NCBI RefSeq assembly: GCF_965139615.1
Contig: NZ_CBCSIQ010000006.1
Location: 88,046-152,045 of the forward strand
DNA length: 64,000 bases
Source: Kerstersia similis
GTDB taxonomy: Bacteria; Pseudomonadota; Gammaproteobacteria; Burkholderiales; Burkholderiaceae_B
Reading direction: 5' to 3'
Positions 18,178 through 26,535 of the stretch are shown in pieces. The translations under genes were made by a program, and so were the position numbers. The first letter of the stretch is position 1, and every line of letters starts with the position of its first letter. The notes beneath the pieces are model-generated. The model was given only the letters and a program-made list of their open reading frames with translations, was not told the origin of the DNA and searched no databases.

Positions 18178-18981
18178 TCAAGCCGCCGCAAAAGCCGCCG
18201 TGACGCTGCCCAAACCTTCAATCGAAGCGCTGATCACATCTCCCGGCCGCACCGCAGCCATCGGGCCCAGCGCGCCAGCCAGAATCACATCGCCCGCACG
18301 CAGCGGCGCCCCCAGCCGCACCATCGTATCCGCGAGCCAGACGGCAGCCTTCAGGGGATTTCCCAGGCAGGCCGCACCCGCCCCCACGGACACCTGATCC
18401 CCGCGGCACTCCATCACCATGCCGCAGCGCACCAGATCCAGCGCACCCAGCCGCACCGGACGCGAACCCAGCACGAAGAGGCCGGCTGACGCGTTGTCCG
18501 CCACGGTATCCACCAGACGGATATCCCAGTTGGCGATCCGGCTGCCAACCACTTCAATGGCGGGCAACACATAGGCCGTCGCGGAAATGAGGTCAGCGAA
18601 GGTATGACGCTCATGCACCAGGTCCCGCTCCAACACCAGCGCGATCTCCGCTTCGGCCTTGGGCTGCATGGTGCGATGCCAGGGAATCTCCTCGCCATCG
18701 CCAAACGCCATGTCGGCAAACAGCGCGCCGAAATCCGGCGCATCCACGCCCAGCTGCTGCTGCACCGCACGTGATGTCAGACCGATCTTGCGTCCCACCA
18801 GCCGGGCACCATGCTGCAGTTGCCGTTCGGTCTGCAGCGCCTGTACGGCATAGGCCAGACTCAGTGCATCACCAGCTGCCCCCGCCAGCCGGGCGAGATC
18901 CTCTCGCACCGGCGCCGTCGGCACGCCACTTGCCTGAGCCTGCCAAAGACGCTCCGCCAGGGCCTGCAACGAATCGTTCAT
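18178..18981 (-). CDS. nbaH: 2-oxopent-4-enoate hydratase
   Basis: A 267-residue hydratase; the start at 18981 (MNDSLQALAERLW) has GAGGA upstream, while an ATG at 19008 adds nine atypical residues. The diagnostic block LVGRKIGLTSRAVQQQLGVDAPDFGALF matches MhpD/XylJ-type hydratases. The metal-binding Glu residues sit in PKAEAEIALVL and LPAIEVVGSRIANWDIR. It adds water to 2-oxopent-4-enoate to give 4-hydroxy-2-oxovalerate. The aldolase and acetaldehyde dehydrogenase that finish the usual meta pathway are not in this window. Confidence 0.92.
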   Translation of the reverse strand: MNDSLQALAERLWQAQASGVPTAPVREDLARLAGAAGDALSLAYAVQALQTERQLQHGARLVGRKIGLTSRAVQQQLGVDAPDFGALFADMAFGDGEEIPWHRTMQPKAEAEIALVLERDLVHERHTFADLISATAYVLPAIEVVGSRIANWDIRLVDTVADNASAGLFVLGSRPVRLGALDLVRCGMVMECRGDQVSVGAGAACLGNPLKAAVWLADTMVRLGAPLRAGDVILAGALGPMAAVRPGDVISASIEGLGSVTAAFAAA

Positions 18982-19022
18982 GCCGTCCTCACTCCTGTTG
19001 ATCGCCATAGTGCTGCGCCCGT

Positions 19023-20504
19023 TCAGACCTTGACGCAGATATTGGTCGTTTCCGAATAGAAATCGAGCGAGTAACGCCCGCCTTCCCGGCCAATGCCGGA
19101 CAGTTTGCCGCCACCGAAAGGCGTGCGCAGATCACGCGAGAACCAGGTATTGACCCAGACGATGCCAACATGGATCTTCGGGCTGACGCGGTGGGCGCGC
19201 GACAGATTGGTGGTCCAGATGCTGGCGGCCAGGCCATACGCGCTGTCATTGACGCGGCGCAGCACCTCTTCTTCGCTATCGAAAGGCGCCAGGTGGCACA
19301 CCGGGCCAAACACTTCCTCGCGCATGCAGCGGGCATCGTCCGGCAAGCCAGTCCAGATCGTCGGCAGTACATACGCGCCGTTATCGCGTTCATCGCCGAA
19401 CACCGGCGCCGTGCCGCCAGTCACGACCGTGGCGCCTTCCTGTACCGCCAGATCAAAGTAGGCCATCACTTTTTCACGGTGCTCGCGCGAGATCAGCGAA
19501 CCCATGAATACCCCTTCATCATCGGGCCAGCTCACTTTCAGCGCTTCGGTCTTGGCCTTGAGCGCCGCCACAAACCGGTCGAAGATGGAGCGTTCGACAT
19601 AGACGCGTTCGGAACACAGGCAAACCTGGCCGGCATTGGTGAAGCTGGAACGCACGATGCCATCGACGGCCGCATCGAAATCCGCATCGGCAAAGACGAT
19701 GGCTGCATTCTTGCCGCCCAGCTCAAAAGACACCTCCTTGACGCCCTCGGCTGCGGCTTTCATGATCGCCGTGCCGGTGCGCGACTCGCCCGTGAAGGTG
19801 ATGGCGTCGATATCCGGATGCGTGCTCAGGAACTCGCCGGCAGACCCCGGCCCGAAGCCATGGATGACGTTGAATACGCCCGGCGGCACCCCGGCCTCGT
19901 CGAAGGCTTCGGCCACCAGCGTTGCCGTCGAAGGCGTTTCCTCCGAGGGTTTGCACACCACGGCATTGCCACAAATCAGCGCGGGCGCGGCCTTCCAGGT
20001 CAGTGACAGGATGGGCAGATTCCACGGTGAAATGCTGGCCACCACGCCCAGCGGCTTGCGCGTCACGTAATTGATCAGCTTGGTGCCGTCCCCCAGGCGG
20101 GTTTCAAAGAAATCGGTATTGGCGACCTTGGCGAGATCGGCAAAGGTACGGAAATTGTGAATGCCGCGGTAGATATCCAACTGGCGTGCCTGGCTCAGCG
20201 GCCTGCCGGTATCGGCGACTTCAGCTGCCAGGAACTCCTCGAAGCGCCGCTCGATGATGTCTGCCACGCGGTACAGGAACTTGGCGCGCTCGGCGGCGTC
20301 CGCCTGGCCCCACTCGCCTTCCACCGCCCTGCGGGCAGCCGCCACCGCGCGCGCGACCAGCGCCTGGTCGGCCTCGTGGACATCGGCCAGCACAGAGCCG
20401 TCCACCGGACAGATGTTCTGGAACGTCTTGGATGTGGCGACGAATTCGCCAGCCACATAATTGCGCGTCTGCCGCAGCGACGCCGGAAGCTGAAACCTGG
20501 ACAA
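19023..20504 (-). CDS. nbaE: 2-aminomuconate 6-semialdehyde dehydrogenase
   Basis: A 493-residue NAD-dependent aldehyde dehydrogenase of the hydroxymuconic semialdehyde dehydrogenase type. The catalytic Cys is C295 (FTNAGQVCLCSER) and the general base E261 (SFELGGKNAAIV); the cofactor-binding ISPWNLPILSLTWK and FTGESRTGTAIM segments are intact. It oxidises 2-aminomuconate 6-semialdehyde to 2-aminomuconate. As first gene of the leftward catabolic operon, it follows the LysR gene by 185 bases, and the shared 43-bp element lies 128 bases before its start. Confidence 0.93.
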   Translation of the reverse strand: MSRFQLPASLRQTRNYVAGEFVATSKTFQNICPVDGSVLADVHEADQALVARAVAAARRAVEGEWGQADAAERAKFLYRVADIIERRFEEFLAAEVADTGRPLSQARQLDIYRGIHNFRTFADLAKVANTDFFETRLGDGTKLINYVTRKPLGVVASISPWNLPILSLTWKAAPALICGNAVVCKPSEETPSTATLVAEAFDEAGVPPGVFNVIHGFGPGSAGEFLSTHPDIDAITFTGESRTGTAIMKAAAEGVKEVSFELGGKNAAIVFADADFDAAVDGIVRSSFTNAGQVCLCSERVYVERSIFDRFVAALKAKTEALKVSWPDDEGVFMGSLISREHREKVMAYFDLAVQEGATVVTGGTAPVFGDERDNGAYVLPTIWTGLPDDARCMREEVFGPVCHLAPFDSEEEVLRRVNDSAYGLAASIWTTNLSRAHRVSPKIHVGIVWVNTWFSRDLRTPFGGGKLSGIGREGGRYSLDFYSETTNICVKV

Positions 20505-20631
20505 GTCGAACTCCTTGGAAAGCGCCCGATAAACGGGACATGCCTGGGCAAGTCCGGCAGCGTCCGGAATGAGGAAAACCGCTGCGGAAATTGCCTGAAC
20601 CTGATGGCACTCTATCCAAGGGGGTACAACT

Positions 20632-20674
20632 TGAATAATGAATTTTTAGGCCTGGGCTATAAACATCAGGAATA
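20632..20674 (-). promoter_or_regulatory. shared 43-bp element, copy B (upstream of the catabolic operon)
   Basis: Same three blocks and spacing as at 14982-15024: TGAATAAT (20632-20639), GCTATAAA (20656-20663), GGAATA (20669-20674). This copy also contains a 7-bp inverted repeat, GGGCTAT (20654-20660) and ATAGCCC (20672-20678), which is degenerate in copy A. It lies between the LysR gene and nbaE, where a LysR-type activator would be expected to bind. Confidence 0.62.
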
Positions 20675-20689
20675 GCCCGGTGCAAGACC

Positions 20690-21616
20690 TCAGACCGTGA
20701 CGTCGTGCAACATCATCAACAAACGCTGTGTGGCAGGCGTGACGCTGCGGTCTTTCGCCAGGGTATAGCCGACTTCGCCAAAGGGCATATCCACCCCGAC
20801 GGGCAGGATGGTGATCAGGCCCAGATTGACGAAACGGCGCGCGACCTTGAATGGCATCAAGGCGACCATATCGGATTCCACCAGCAAGCCCAGGTTGGTC
20901 ATGATGGAGACCGATTCCACGATCTGTTTCGGCCGGTTCATGCCCAGTTTGTCAAAGAAAGCGTCGATGGAATGAAAGGCTTCCGAATCCGAGGTCGGCA
21001 GGATCCAATCCAGGCCTTCAAGCTCCGCTGTCTTGACCCCTACGCTGGCGGCCAGCCAATGCTGGCGGCCCACGACGGCACAGAGTTTCTCGGTGTATAG
21101 CGGCACATGGCTGAACTCGCCGCCGCCCTCATGGGCAGGAATCAGGCCGACCACCACATCCAGCTCGCCACGCAGCAACTCCGGGAACATTTTTTCATTA
21201 ACGCCAACCTTGACCTGCACCACGACATTGGGCGCCACTTCACGCAGGCGCACAATGGCGGCCGGCAGCAATTGCGCCGAAGCGGCCAGCAGACAGCCCA
21301 CCATCACCCGGCCAGAGACCCCCTCGTTCCAGGCATTGAGGTCGTCGGCCAGCACCCGCAGATCCGCCATGACCGATTGGGCGTGGCTCTTGAGCATCAG
21401 ACCGAAATTGGTCGGCGTCACCCCTCTGCTGGAGCGCACCAGCAGGGGCTGGCCAAAATGTTCTTCCAGCTCCTGGATCGCCTTGCTGATGGCGGGCTGC
21501 GTCATGTGCAGCTCACGGGCGGCCGCCAGCAGCGAACCACAGGCCAGCACCTTCTCGAAAATCGCCAGCTGATTGAACTTGAGCCGGCGAGCCAAGGTCA
21601 GTTTCGAGAATTTCAT
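20690..21616 (-). CDS. LysR family regulator of the 3-hydroxyanthranilate operon
   Basis: A 308-residue LysR-type regulator. The ATG at 21616 gives a normal N-terminal helix-turn-helix (LNQ-type: LKFNQLAIFEKVLACGSLLAAARELHMTQPAISKAIQELEEHFGQPLLVRSSRG); the longer frame upstream runs antiparallel-free through the MFS gene and is rejected. The effector domain follows (RVMVGCLLAASAQLLPAAIV to the C-terminus). It is transcribed in the same direction as nbaE and ends 186 bases before it. By position it corresponds to NbaR, which answers to a pathway intermediate in KU-7; here this is inference. Confidence 0.9.
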   Translation of the reverse strand: MKFSKLTLARRLKFNQLAIFEKVLACGSLLAAARELHMTQPAISKAIQELEEHFGQPLLVRSSRGVTPTNFGLMLKSHAQSVMADLRVLADDLNAWNEGVSGRVMVGCLLAASAQLLPAAIVRLREVAPNVVVQVKVGVNEKMFPELLRGELDVVVGLIPAHEGGGEFSHVPLYTEKLCAVVGRQHWLAASVGVKTAELEGLDWILPTSDSEAFHSIDAFFDKLGMNRPKQIVESVSIMTNLGLLVESDMVALMPFKVARRFVNLGLITILPVGVDMPFGEVGYTLAKDRSVTPATQRLLMMLHDVTV

Positions 21617-21711
21617 GGTGCGGTGCTCCTGTACGGCTGCATGCGGGCGTACACGATACTGCATCCTCCGGCCACGCCACCGCTGTGACGCGGCACTATT
21701 GGGGATGACCC

Positions 21712-22953
21712 CTAGGCCCGTCCCGCCGCAGCGGCCTGGCGCGCACGGTTGCGCATGGCTTCCGCCGCCAGGCAGCACAGTATCGCCAGCGCCCCGCAGA
21801 TGGCGACCGTCGCAGGCAACGATAGCAAAGGCGTACCGGCAAAGCTGACGACATACCCGACAACGGCAGACAGCAGATACTGCAGCATGCCCATCAAGGC
21901 GGATGCCAATCCCGCCTGCGGCCCGGATTGCGCCATGGTGAGCGCCGTCAGGTTGCCGAACACCAGCCCCAACGAACCGATCGCCAATGCCAGCAAGGCT
22001 GCATAGCCCCACAGCGGCAGCGCCAGCATGCCCGCCGCCAGCCACAGCGCCAACCCTGCCAGCGTATGCAGCAACAGCCCGATATACATGCCGCGCTGTT
22101 CCGTGGCGCCGCGCTTGAGCATGGCATTGGCCGCCGCACCAAACAGCACCAGGCACACGGCATTCGACGCGAACAGGTAGCTGAACTGCTGCGGATCCAG
22201 CGCGTAATGCTGTGTGAAGACGAAAGGCGCGCCGCTGATATAGGTAAACAATGCCCCCAGAACAAAACCGCCAGCCAGCACATAGGCCATGAACACCGGT
22301 GCGGCCAGCTGCCGGCCATAGGCCGTGGCAATGGCACGGGGCCGCAATGGCGCGCGGGCGGCAGCCGGCAAGGTTTCCGGCAGGCTGCGCATGCCCCACA
22401 GCACGCCAATCATGCCCAGGGCGGCCAGCGCCCAGAAAATATTGCGCCAGCTGCCATGCTGCAGCAGGTAGCCCCCCAGCACCGGCGCAAGAATGGGTGC
22501 CAGCATCATGACCTGCATCAGTACCGAAAAAATGCGCGCCGATTCATTTACGCTGCAGCGATCCGCCACGATGGCGCGCGGCGCCACCAGGCCTGCCGCC
22601 GCACCCAGCGCCTGCAGGAAGCGTGCCGCCATCAACCACTCGATAGACGGCGCCAAGGCCGCCACGATGGAGCCGAATACAAACAACAGCACCCCCGCCA
22701 GCAAGGGCACACGCCGTCCGTAGCTATCCAGCAGCGGCCCGTACAGCCCCTGGCCGAAGGCCAGACCGATCAGGAAAATCGCCAGCGTCTGCTGCACTTC
22801 GCCATCGGAAATGCCCAGCTCGGCCCCGATGGCGGGCATCCCGGGCAAGTACATGTCGATGGCCATGGCATCCAGGGCCGTCAGCATGGCCAGCAGGACC
22901 ACCAACGCCATGCCAATGGTGGCGCCCTGCGCCGGTTGTGATGAACGTTGCAT
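21712..22953 (-). CDS. MFS drug/metabolite exporter, Bcr/CflA type
   Basis: A 413-residue, twelve-helix major facilitator protein of the drug:H+ antiporter-1 Bcr/CflA group. Motif A-like loop GPLLDSYGRRVPLLAGVLLFV follows helix 2, and the N-terminal DAMAIDMYLPGMPAIGAELG block is characteristic. It starts 12 bases after the TetR gene, with GGAG before the ATG, so the two form one operon under TetR control. The exported compound is unknown (bicyclomycin, chloramphenicol and cysteine are typical for the group). Confidence 0.9.
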   Translation of the reverse strand: MQRSSQPAQGATIGMALVVLLAMLTALDAMAIDMYLPGMPAIGAELGISDGEVQQTLAIFLIGLAFGQGLYGPLLDSYGRRVPLLAGVLLFVFGSIVAALAPSIEWLMAARFLQALGAAAGLVAPRAIVADRCSVNESARIFSVLMQVMMLAPILAPVLGGYLLQHGSWRNIFWALAALGMIGVLWGMRSLPETLPAAARAPLRPRAIATAYGRQLAAPVFMAYVLAGGFVLGALFTYISGAPFVFTQHYALDPQQFSYLFASNAVCLVLFGAAANAMLKRGATEQRGMYIGLLLHTLAGLALWLAAGMLALPLWGYAALLALAIGSLGLVFGNLTALTMAQSGPQAGLASALMGMLQYLLSAVVGYVVSFAGTPLLSLPATVAICGALAILCCLAAEAMRNRARQAAAAGRA

Positions 22954-22965
22954 GATGAACTCCGA

Positions 22966-23568
22966 CTACGGTTGCGTCGCCACGGCCTGCCGCAGCGTAT
23001 GCTCGAAAATATGCTTCATGGCCTGCCAGCGCGCGGCGAACTTATCGCTGCCGGCATAGACCAGCCTGACATGCAGGCTATCGACAATGCCCAGGTAGGC
23101 CTGGCCATACAAACGCACCCTGGCTGGCGCCAGTGCCTGCCCGCCGGCCCACACCTTCAGGCGCTGCTTGAACCCTTCCAGCAATAGCCCCAGATAACGC
23201 TCATAGCTGGCATCCAGGCGCGCCTGCAAGTGCCTGGGCGACAAATAGGCCGCCTTCAATAGAAAGCGCAGATGCGCAGACTGGACATAGCGCCGCGCCA
23301 TGCCGGCGCAATACCTGGCTCCCGGCAATTCGCTGCCTTGCTCCGCCGCCAGGCAACGCAAGGCATAGTCGCTTTCCAGCTGGATGGCGTCATCGAAAAT
23401 CACCAGATACAACTCATCCTTGCCGGAGAAATGCGAATACAGGGACGCCTTCCGGATCGCCACGGCTTCGGCAATGTCATTGAGTGAGGCGGCGTCATAG
23501 CCGCGTTCGGCAAAGTGCTCGACGGCGGCCTGACAGATTCGTTCTGCCGCAGGTGTCCGTTCAGACAT
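22966..23568 (-). CDS. TetR family transcriptional regulator
   Basis: A 200-residue regulator. Helix-turn-helix near residues 10-55: ICQAAVEHFAERGYDAASLNDIAEAVAIRKASLYSHFSGKDELYL. The C-terminal ligand domain (YDAIQLESDYALRCLA region onward) carries the TetR_C-like arrangement. The start at 23568 is used because the upstream extension crosses the operator palindrome. It precedes and probably represses the MFS exporter and itself through the site at 23630-23647. Confidence 0.92.
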   Translation of the reverse strand: MSERTPAAERICQAAVEHFAERGYDAASLNDIAEAVAIRKASLYSHFSGKDELYLVIFDDAIQLESDYALRCLAAEQGSELPGARYCAGMARRYVQSAHLRFLLKAAYLSPRHLQARLDASYERYLGLLLEGFKQRLKVWAGGQALAPARVRLYGQAYLGIVDSLHVRLVYAGSDKFAARWQAMKHIFEHTLRQAVATQP

Positions 23569-23604
23569 GATGATTCCCCTAGCGTCCCCGATGTTTCCTG
23601 TTGT

Positions 23605-23619
23605 GCAACGACACGTTGC
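23605..23619. promoter_or_regulatory. 6-bp inverted repeat in the tetR promoter region
   Basis: GCAACG and CGTTGC separated by ACA, 37 bases before the TetR start codon and 10 bases from the main palindrome. It may be a secondary operator or part of a leader hairpin. Weak on its own. Confidence 0.3.
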
Positions 23620-23629
23620 GGCGCGCATA

Positions 23630-23647
23630 CTACCTACCGATAGGTAG
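23630..23647. promoter_or_regulatory. TetR-type operator palindrome
   Basis: Perfect inverted repeat CTACCTA-CCGA-TAGGTAG, 62 bases before the TetR start codon. The TACCTACCGATAGGTA form is a known type of TetR-family operator, and the location fits autorepression of the tetR-MFS operon. Confidence 0.7.
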
Positions 23648-23834
23648 CCTGTCAATCGGAACCTGAGGAAACCAGGCGCAGCAGAAAAGACCTGGCGGGT
23701 GATTGTGAGGAGTGCTTGGAATTAGGGAGAGCGGGGAAATGGCGGGCATTCGGATATTGGCAGCATCTGCCCGGGCAGGCTGAGCGGCAGCATTCGCGCG
23801 GCTCAAGCTGACGCCTGCACGTATCCGGCCGGCC

Positions 23835-24131
23835 TCAGGGTTTGTCGATCTCCACGACTTCAGGAAAATCGCGGCGGTATAACGCCCATTCGTCGATCCT
23901 GCGGCCATCAGGCAGCAGGCAAATGCCGGCCTGGCCCGCCGGCGTGGATTCAACCGTTACCGTGCCACCCTTTTCCTCGCAATAGACCGAGGCCGGGTTG
24001 GGCAGGCTCACGGCCTGCGCGGCATTCGCCCCGCCCGCTACGCCGCCAGACACGCCGCACCCCGCCAACACCGCAGCGCATATCGCCGCCCCCATCCCGG
24101 CACACAGACCGGGCCATGACACTCCAGGCAT
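23835..24131 (-). CDS. small DUF333-type lipoprotein
   Basis: A 98-residue predicted lipoprotein: hydrophobic N-terminus with lipobox VLAGC (Cys about residue 25), then a short linker and a DUF333-like domain, NPASVYCEEKGGTVTV...GQAGICLLPDGRRIDEWALYRRD. The two Cys in this domain likely form a disulfide. GGGGAGAG precedes the ATG. DUF333 domains occur alone or fused to META/HslJ domains, with no settled function. It stands alone, divergent from phnX. Confidence 0.85.
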   Translation of the reverse strand: MPGVSWPGLCAGMGAAICAAVLAGCGVSGGVAGGANAAQAVSLPNPASVYCEEKGGTVTVESTPAGQAGICLLPDGRRIDEWALYRRDFPEVVEIDKP

Positions 24132-24461
24132 ATCTCTCCCCAGGCAAACGTGGCGGCACGCAATCCCGCCACCGGCACACGCGCATTATCGTGGAACCGC
24201 CGTCCGCATGCGCAGCCCCCACGCCCGAACCATGACGCCAACATGAATTATTCATGACAGCCCGATGACGGAACGGGCATTTCCGAGCTGGACCGCCCCC
24301 CAGAAAAACCGATTTTTTCATTTAACTATCAGACAGTTCCATGAAAAAACCGCCGCCATCCTGCCACTGGGACTTATGTCTGATATCCGAAAAAACGATT
24401 TCCCCCGCCTGTTCAAATCTGGTGAGATAGCCGCCGTTCTCTCACTCTGCATGGAACCGAT
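24132..24461. other. divergent intergenic region with a distant 9-bp inverted repeat
   Basis: No gene seen in these 330 bases. Between the DUF333 lipoprotein and phnX lies a 9-bp inverted repeat, TATCAGACA (24327-24335) and TGTCTGATA (24377-24385), with centres 50 bases apart. Two operator half-sites joined by a loop are possible; no regulator is assigned. Confidence 0.4.
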
Positions 24462-25328
24462 ATGGCCCAAGCCCCACACTACCAGGCACCCCGGAAAATT
24501 GAATGCGTCGTTCTTGACTGGGCCGGCACCACCGTCGATTTCGGCTCGTTCGCGCCCACACAGGTCTTCGTCGAAGCCTTCGCTGAATTCGGCGTACCGA
24601 TTACGCTGGATGAAGCGCGCGGCCCCATGGGCCGGGGCAAATGGGACCACATCCGCGCGCTATGCGACGACCCTGCCATCGCGGCACGCTATGCGGCGCA
24701 TCATGGGCAGGCCCCTGACGATGCCGCGGTCACCCGCATCTATGAACGCTTCATGCCGCTGCAGATCGAGAAAATCGGTCAGTACTCGGATCTGATCCCG
24801 GGAACGCTGGACACCATCGCAACCTTGCGCGCACAGGGAATCGCCATCGGTTCCTGCTCCGGGTATCCCAGGATCGTCATGGATCGCGTGGCGGCCAGCG
24901 CCTTGGCCAAGGGCTATGCGGCCGATCACATCGTGGCCGCCGATGAAGTGCCGCACGGGCGTCCCTTTCCTTCCCAGGCGCTGGCCAGCGCCGTCGCCCT
25001 GGGCGCCCGCGATGTTGCCGCCTGCGTCAAGGTGGATGACACCGCCCCCGGCATCATCGAGGGCCGGGCTGCCGGCATGTGGAGCGTGGCCCTGCTGCTG
25101 TCCGGCAATGCGCTGGGGGTCACCCATGAACAATACCTGTCCATGCCGGAAACGGAGCGCGAGGCAGCACGCGAACGCATAGGCGCTGCCCTGGCGCCCG
25201 CCTGCCCGCACTACATGATAGACACCATCGCCGATCTGCCGGCAGTGATTACCGATATCGAACAGCGCCTGCAGGCGGGCGAGATGCCGCAAACCTGCGC
25301 GCCCCGCGCTATCGGCACCCTGGCCTGA
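24462..25328 (+). CDS. phnX: phosphonoacetaldehyde hydrolase
   Basis: A 288-residue HAD-superfamily enzyme that splits phosphonoacetaldehyde into acetaldehyde and phosphate. The nucleophile is D19 (CVVLDWAGTTVDFGSFAP) and the Schiff-base lysine is K60 (GPMGRGKWDHIRAL), which together distinguish it from other HAD phosphatases. C-terminal HAD motifs are VKVDDTAPGIIEGRAAGMWSV. It normally acts after 2-aminoethylphosphonate transaminase (PhnW), but no phnW is in this window. It converges on a LysR gene with only 19 bases between. Confidence 0.94.
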   Translation: MAQAPHYQAPRKIECVVLDWAGTTVDFGSFAPTQVFVEAFAEFGVPITLDEARGPMGRGKWDHIRALCDDPAIAARYAAHHGQAPDDAAVTRIYERFMPLQIEKIGQYSDLIPGTLDTIATLRAQGIAIGSCSGYPRIVMDRVAASALAKGYAADHIVAADEVPHGRPFPSQALASAVALGARDVAACVKVDDTAPGIIEGRAAGMWSVALLLSGNALGVTHEQYLSMPETEREAARERIGAALAPACPHYMIDTIADLPAVITDIEQRLQAGEMPQTCAPRAIGTLA

Positions 25329-25347
25329 CGCACACCGGCAGCAGCAC

Positions 25348-26226
25348 TCAGGACACCGGCTGCGCCTGCCGCACCGATGCCAGGAACGCACGAATGGCGC
25401 TGCGCGATTCATGCTCGCGCAGCGTTACCAGATATTCCGGCATGCGGCGCGTGCAATCGCGAATCTCGATGGCACACAGCCGCGTGTCGCCCCCCAGCTC
25501 GGCAGCCGATACGATCCCCACGCCCACGCCCGCTGCCACCAATTCGCTGACGGCCTCGCGGCCCTCGACCTCAATCGCCTGTTCGATGCCGAGCCCGGCC
25601 CGCTGCATTTCTTCTTCCAGCACCTGACGGGTATGCGAACCCTGCTCGCGCAGAATCAGGGGCAGGCCGGCCAAGTCCACCAGGGACAGCTGCCGGCGCG
25701 CGGCCCAGGGATGCCCGGCCGCCGCAAAAGCGACGATAGGATGTTCCGCCAGTTTCATGCTCAGCAGCCTGCCATCGTCCGGGTGCCAGCCGACTACCGC
25801 CAGATCGGCCTGGTAATCGAACAGGCGCGTGAGCGACTGGCTGGAATTGCCTGCCGCCAGCTTGAGCCGGATACCGGGATAGGCGCGGCTGAAGCAGGCC
25901 AGCGCCGGCAACAGGTGCACGGCCGAATCGACGCTCAAGGCAAGGCTGCCACGCTGCAAGGCGCCATGGCTGCGCAACAGTTCATCCGCCTCCGCTTCGG
26001 CAGCAAACATACGCTGCGTGATCGCCAGCAATTCCCGCCCGGGTTCGGTCAGCTGTACCTGCCGGCGATTGCGATGAAACAACGCCACCTCGAAGTGTGC
26101 TTCCAGTTTGCGTACCTGGTCGGAAATAGCCGGCTGCGACAGACACAGTTTTTCCGCCGCACGACTGAAACCGCCGTGCACCGCCACGGCATGAAACGCT
26201 TTGAGCTGGGAATAAGAGGCAGACAT
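25348..26226 (-). CDS. LysR family transcriptional regulator
   Basis: A 292-residue LysR-type protein. The helix-turn-helix is SYSQLKAFHAVAVHGGFSRAAEKLCLSQPAISDQVRKLEAHFEVALF. The substrate-binding domain resembles CysB-like regulators of 2-aminoethylphosphonate or sulfur use (SLALSVDSAVHLLPALACFSR; LILREQGSHTRQVLEEEM). The start at 26226 fits the family but lacks a clear ribosome-binding site. It is convergent with phnX, so control of phnX is plausible but would act across the gene rather than on a shared promoter. Confidence 0.88.
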   Translation of the reverse strand: MSASYSQLKAFHAVAVHGGFSRAAEKLCLSQPAISDQVRKLEAHFEVALFHRNRRQVQLTEPGRELLAITQRMFAAEAEADELLRSHGALQRGSLALSVDSAVHLLPALACFSRAYPGIRLKLAAGNSSQSLTRLFDYQADLAVVGWHPDDGRLLSMKLAEHPIVAFAAAGHPWAARRQLSLVDLAGLPLILREQGSHTRQVLEEEMQRAGLGIEQAIEVEGREAVSELVAAGVGVGIVSAAELGGDTRLCAIEIRDCTRRMPEYLVTLREHESRSAIRAFLASVRQAQPVS

Positions 26227-26535
26227 GAAGGTGAACCGGAGGAAACCAACCAGGGAACGAAAACCACGGGCAAACACATTGCAGCGCCTCGACATGCTCC
26301 ATACCAGCGCAGCGCAGCGATCGGCCCTGGCTGCCACACAATCGCGCCTGCCATAGAGAAATGTCAATCTCTTACCTGCCCAAGCAAGCCCGTGACAAGC
26401 GAACTGTAGTATAAATTTCAGGATAATCTGATTGCGTGTGTGACGTTCATACCGCAGCTCATATCACAGCACAGCGGCACCGACCGCGGGCACTGTTTTC
26501 CCCGTAAAGATTCCGACCCCAGACGCAAGGCGCTC
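26227..26535. other. divergent promoter region between LysR and the efflux operon
   Basis: 309 bases with no credible gene. The AT-richest part (26405-26435) is the likely promoter zone. It contains TATAAATTTCAGGATAA, which partly resembles the GCTATAAA...GGAATA end of the shared 43-bp element but lacks the TGAATAAT block, so it is not counted as a third copy. Confidence 0.45.

Noticed and set aside
20654..20678. LysR gene terminator
   Set aside because: The GGGCTAT/ATAGCCC stem has no following T-tract on the minus strand and lies inside the shared element, so an operator is more likely.
26410..26430. third copy of the shared 43-bp element
   Set aside because: TATAAATTTCAGGATAA resembles the 3' blocks but the TGAATAAT block and the spacing are missing.
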